Assembly (NCBI RefSeq): GCF_000255655.1
Contig: NZ_JH636435.1
Span: 3,050,960-3,114,959, forward strand
Length of the DNA: 64,000 bases
Source: Schlesneria paludicola DSM 18645
GTDB lineage: Bacteria > Planctomycetota > Planctomycetia > Planctomycetales > Planctomycetaceae
Direction of reading: 5' to 3'
Under the pieces are notes generated by a model. That model saw nothing but the letters and a program-made list of their open reading frames with translations. It was not told the DNA's origin and did no database searches. Below, piece by piece: positions 61,180 through 64,000 of this stretch (the stretch's first letter is position 1; each line of letters starts with the position of its first letter). Both the position numbers and the translations under genes were made by a program.

Positions 61180-62838
61180 CTACCACCAGCAATTCGCCAT
61201 GCAAACGCCGGAATTCAACACAAAACAACTGATCAGCAGGACCAACGCGATTTGGCGAACGAGCCGCACATCCAGGTTGCGGCAGTAAACCGCCGGACGG
61301 AAGAACATCCAGCCCAGCATCGCCGTTTGGATCGATGCCAGCGACAAAGAAAAGCCGCGGATTGACGACGGATTCCAGACAATCCAGGTCGTTAGTGCTG
61401 CGACGAGGGTTACACCAATCGAGAGAAAAAGTCGTGTTCCCTGTGCGGGACGAGGAGGCCCATAGGGAACAACGTCGCGACAGAACGGACTTTGCCATCG
61501 CAGCGTGAGACGCCGACAGAGACACGCACCGCTCCAAAGCATTACCGGCCCCAAAATTCCCACTAGAATCCTCGACGGCCAGACGGTCGGCGTCGCGGAC
61601 GTCGTCAGTAACAGCAACGTTAAACCGACTCCCGCCAGCCCCGTCGCGATCAGTTGAATGGCTTCGATGCACAACAATATCGACTCATTCGAATCAAACT
61701 CGAATCCATCCGGTCGTGTTCGCACCAGGCCTTGGTCGATCGGACATGCCATCACCGCATGCTCCATCGCGTGAGGTCGCGAAGCGATCCTGAGCAGACA
61801 CGCGCGATAAACCAACCGCAGCGAATGAATCAGCGATCCTATCGAGACCGCACCACTCAACAGGACGCTTCCCCAAGGAACGCGCGAACTGCTGATGGCA
61901 AATGCAACCGTCAAGGCACCGATGAAAGCGAACGTCGTCACTGACGCGAGCATTTGTCGCCGCCAATCAGCGGGCGCGACCTTCCAATCCCAGCGTTTGA
62001 AGGGATAGGTCGGATCATCGTACAGATCCGATATTCCCAAACTGGAACAGAGATCGGCCATCCAGCGCGGCTGATGTCGCGCGACGTGAATCGACAAGCC
62101 GATCGCAAGTCCCAACGAAATCCAACCATCAACGAGGAGTAAACTACACAACGACAGCGCCGAAATGATGAAGGCCTTCAGCCCGCCAAGCATCGACATG
62201 GCTTCGGCCGATTCTTTCGCAACGGCCGAAACCGTGACGTCCGACAATCCCGATTCCACCGCCCCCGCTTGCTGGCGCATCATGACGACCAAGGCCGGGG
62301 CCGTCGTAACGTAGCCTGATCGAGTCAGCTTTTCGCGGAGTTGATCCAGGGCATCTCGCATCCGACGGCTGACCGTGGACTGATTCACCCCCAGTTCCAG
62401 GGCCACGTCGCGCTGCGATCGTCCATCAAAGTAGTGCAGCAGCATGGGCAAGCGCAAATCATCGGGCATTTCCGTGAGCGCGCCATCGATTACGATTTTC
62501 AGTTCGCGTGTCGTCAGGTCGGATCCAGAAGTCATTGAGGCAGTTTCCGCTCCCGCCTGACGCTCGCGTACCTTCCGCCGAACTCGACTGCGAAGATGAT
62601 TCAACGACCGGGACATAGCCGCTCGATGCAGCCATCCCACGACGGACGAATGAATTTCGTCGGCATGGCGTGCCAGTTCCAAAAAACACTCTTGCGCCAC
62701 TTCTTCCGCATCGTGCGAATTCCCCAACACTCGCTGGCAGACAGATTTGACGAAACCGGCATGGCGATTCGAAAGCTCCTCGAATGCACTTGCATCTCGA
62801 TTTGTCGTGTAGCGTTTTAAGAGTGTTTGATCGTCCAT
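61180..62838 (-). CDS. ECF sigma factor fused to a large membrane domain
   Basis: A 552-residue protein. Residues 1-85 are sigma region 2 (DDQTLLKRYTTNRDASAFEEL, RVLGNSHDAEEVAQECFLELAR, VVGWLHRAAMSRSLNHLRSR) and 112-172 region 4 (LTEMPDDLRLPMLLHYFDGRSQRDVALELGVNQSTVSRRMRDALDQLREKL). Residues 215-552 add about eight membrane helices with short loops (LKAFIISALSLCSLLLVDGW ... QIALVLLISCFVLNSGV). The sigma factor is thus tethered to the membrane and may be controlled by its own membrane part, not by a separate anti-sigma factor; none is encoded adjacent. The start ATG at 62838 is the family-like one. Confidence 0.85.
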   Translation of the reverse strand: MDDQTLLKRYTTNRDASAFEELSNRHAGFVKSVCQRVLGNSHDAEEVAQECFLELARHADEIHSSVVGWLHRAAMSRSLNHLRSRVRRKVRERQAGAETASMTSGSDLTTRELKIVIDGALTEMPDDLRLPMLLHYFDGRSQRDVALELGVNQSTVSRRMRDALDQLREKLTRSGYVTTAPALVVMMRQQAGAVESGLSDVTVSAVAKESAEAMSMLGGLKAFIISALSLCSLLLVDGWISLGLAIGLSIHVARHQPRWMADLCSSLGISDLYDDPTYPFKRWDWKVAPADWRRQMLASVTTFAFIGALTVAFAISSSRVPWGSVLLSGAVSIGSLIHSLRLVYRACLLRIASRPHAMEHAVMACPIDQGLVRTRPDGFEFDSNESILLCIEAIQLIATGLAGVGLTLLLLTTSATPTVWPSRILVGILGPVMLWSGACLCRRLTLRWQSPFCRDVVPYGPPRPAQGTRLFLSIGVTLVAALTTWIVWNPSSIRGFSLSLASIQTAMLGWMFFRPAVYCRNLDVRLVRQIALVLLISCFVLNSGVCMANCWW

Positions 62839-63037
62839 CGCGCGCACCCCGATCCTGACGAATTCTGTGATCTTCACAGTAAGGACACCGCTCGATCGAA
62901 TGCAATGCATCAAAGTTTTTTAGATCTTATTCATTCAATCTGGCCTCGATCGTGCCGTCACTTTTCTGCCATGACGCTTTTCGTCACAATCGGCCGCAAA
63001 CGAGTCCCCTCACTTTTCACCAGATGGTTCGACACCG

Positions 63038-63655
63038 ATGACGTCCTTCCCTTCGATCGTCTTGAGTAGCCGTAACAAGAAGAAGATCGGTGAAATCGCA
63101 GAGCTGTTTGCGCCGCTGGGGATTGAACTTGTCGGGGTCGATCAGTTTCCCGAAGTCGGTGAAGTGGAAGAAGATGGCGATTCATTTGCCGCCAATGCCG
63201 CCAAGAAAGCAGCCGAAGTCGCGAAACAGATCCAGCACTGGGTCATCGCCGAGGACAGCGGATTGTGTGTCGACGCCCTGAACGGTGCACCGGGGATCTA
63301 CTCCGCTCGATATGCCGGTCAGCAGGGTGCCGACGCCGCCAACAACGAAAAGCTGTTGCACGAACTCGCCGCCGTCCCGGTTGAGAAACGAACCGCATAC
63401 TATGTCTGTCACGCGGTGTTGTGCGATCCAAGCGGGCAGGTGCGTCTCTCCTCCGAAGGACGTTGTGGCGGAGTGATCCTAAACAGCTTTCACGGCGAGC
63501 ACGGATTCGGATATGACCCGTTGTTTCTCGTCCAGGAATATCATCAGACGTTCGGCCAACTTACTCCGGCAGTAAAACGTCATATCAGCCATCGTGCCAA
63601 GGCGTTCGAGCGATTAATTCCGCAGATTTTGCGTTTATTCGAACAATGCCAGTGA
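63038..63655 (+). CDS. rdgB: Non-canonical purine NTP pyrophosphatase (RdgB/HAM1)
   Basis: A 205-residue enzyme hydrolysing ITP, dITP and XTP to monophosphates, keeping them out of DNA. Signatures: IVLSSRNKKKIGEIAELF at the N-terminus (the conserved SxNxxK), FAANAAKKAAEVAKQ, VIAEDSGLCVDALNGAPGIYSARYAG with the metal/catalytic Asp, and HGFGYDPLFLV followed by SHRAKAFERL. All family residues are present and the length is normal. It is divergent from the ECF-membrane gene; 199 bp separate the two start codons. Confidence 0.95.
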   Translation: MTSFPSIVLSSRNKKKIGEIAELFAPLGIELVGVDQFPEVGEVEEDGDSFAANAAKKAAEVAKQIQHWVIAEDSGLCVDALNGAPGIYSARYAGQQGADAANNEKLLHELAAVPVEKRTAYYVCHAVLCDPSGQVRLSSEGRCGGVILNSFHGEHGFGYDPLFLVQEYHQTFGQLTPAVKRHISHRAKAFERLIPQILRLFEQCQ

Positions 63656-63905
63656 GTGACCAAAACGCTCGAGGCAACACTCCAAATCGAGTTTCCGTAA
63701 GCGAGCCTGGATTTGCGCCGAAACGCTTTCAACGTGTTCTTGTTCCACTCGCCGTCCGCCTCCCGGCCGCATTCATGGATGGCGAATCGACGTCAGAGAC
63801 CTGTCACGCGGATCTCGGCAAGAGATCTAGCACAAATTGGCGGCATCCACGACATTAAAGGCCCGTTTCGTCACTTGTTCTTTCATTTCGTGTCGAGCCC
63901 ATTCT

Positions 63906-64000
63906 GTGACTGCCACACCTCCCAATCGTACGCGTGCCATTGTCATCACGTCCTTCAAATGGCTGCTCGCCATCGGCTTGCTGGCGGGTTTGTATGTGAT
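63906..64000 (+). CDS. N-terminal fragment of a membrane protein, cut by window edge
   Basis: A GTG at 63906 opens a frame reading TATPPNRTRAIVITSFKWLL and then AIGLLAGLYV up to the edge: a short basic cytoplasmic N-terminus followed by a membrane helix. This is the usual start of a bitopic envelope protein such as a penicillin-binding protein, but too little is visible to name it. Confidence 0.45.
   Translation, partial: MTATPPNRTRAIVITSFKWLLAIGLLAGLYV

Noticed and set aside
63646-63858. A 70-codon plus-strand frame overlapping the end of rdgB
   Set aside because: No family resemblance or ribosome-binding site; composition looks random.

Overview
The window reads as a chromosome segment of a planctomycete, most likely order Planctomycetales (inference from gene content; GC not measured, no search run). 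Markers are a DUF1501 gene next to a DUF1549/DUF1553 gene, a DUF1559 prepilin-like protein preceded by a small lipoprotein, a BlaI/M56 pair, PQQ-type propeller and vWA/HEAT secreted proteins, an ECF sigma factor with a large membrane extension, DUF1624-type acyltransferases, and many GTG/TTG starts. No phage, CRISPR array, rRNA operon or replication origin was recognised.

Layout. 1-4 kb is accessory: an IS3-family element enters from the left edge, followed by a small conserved hypothetical gene, about 1 kb of gene-poor DNA, a PAS/zinc-ribbon protein, another gene-poor kilobase and an orphan response regulator. 4-9.5 kb (minus strand) carries a vWA protein coupled to a MoxR-type ATPase, a small membrane protein, a secreted esterase and a one-heme cytochrome. 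9.8-12.9 kb is a probable operon for a cytochrome-bd-like complex whose large subunit is fused to a c-type cytochrome. 13.2-18.3 kb holds a DUF4404-like protein, the BlaI repressor plus an M56 metalloprotease fused to BamA-like POTRA domains, and a secreted HEAT/vWA protein. 18.5-21.5 kb is a tightly coupled four-gene operon (deacetylase, methyltransferase, GT2, kinase), probably for an envelope glycan. 21.8-33.8 kb is mixed housekeeping: a beta-barrel protein, an acyltransferase, tRNA-Arg(CCG), thiol peroxidase, a PepSY-like protein, a C45 hydrolase, thymidylate kinase, a SirB1-like protein and a Gfo/Idh-like protein.

33.8-44.4 kb contains PutA, a HEAT protein, the DUF1501 and DUF1549/DUF1553 pair, an ATP-grasp enzyme and an oxidoreductase. 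44.8-49 kb has tandem paralogous lipoproteins, then two paralogous membrane-anchored proteins sharing a GENGARGQYG motif. 49-55 kb has an acyl/thioester reductase fused to an SCP2-like domain, an inactive rhomboid homologue and a sulfatase-fold/TPR protein. 55.5-64 kb has the lipoprotein/DUF1559 pair, a second DUF1624-type acyltransferase, RodA, a PQQ propeller, the ECF-membrane fusion, RdgB and the start of a membrane protein cut by the window edge.

Three dispersed non-coding repeat families lie between the genes: R1 (about 98 bp, CAGCCTGTTGAARTAA terminal inverted repeats, three good copies plus two related ones), R2 (TACCAAGCT hairpin, two copies) and R3 (about 130 bp, two copies). The most unusual proteins are the M56-POTRA fusion, the heme-c-fused bd-like oxidase and the ECF-membrane fusion.
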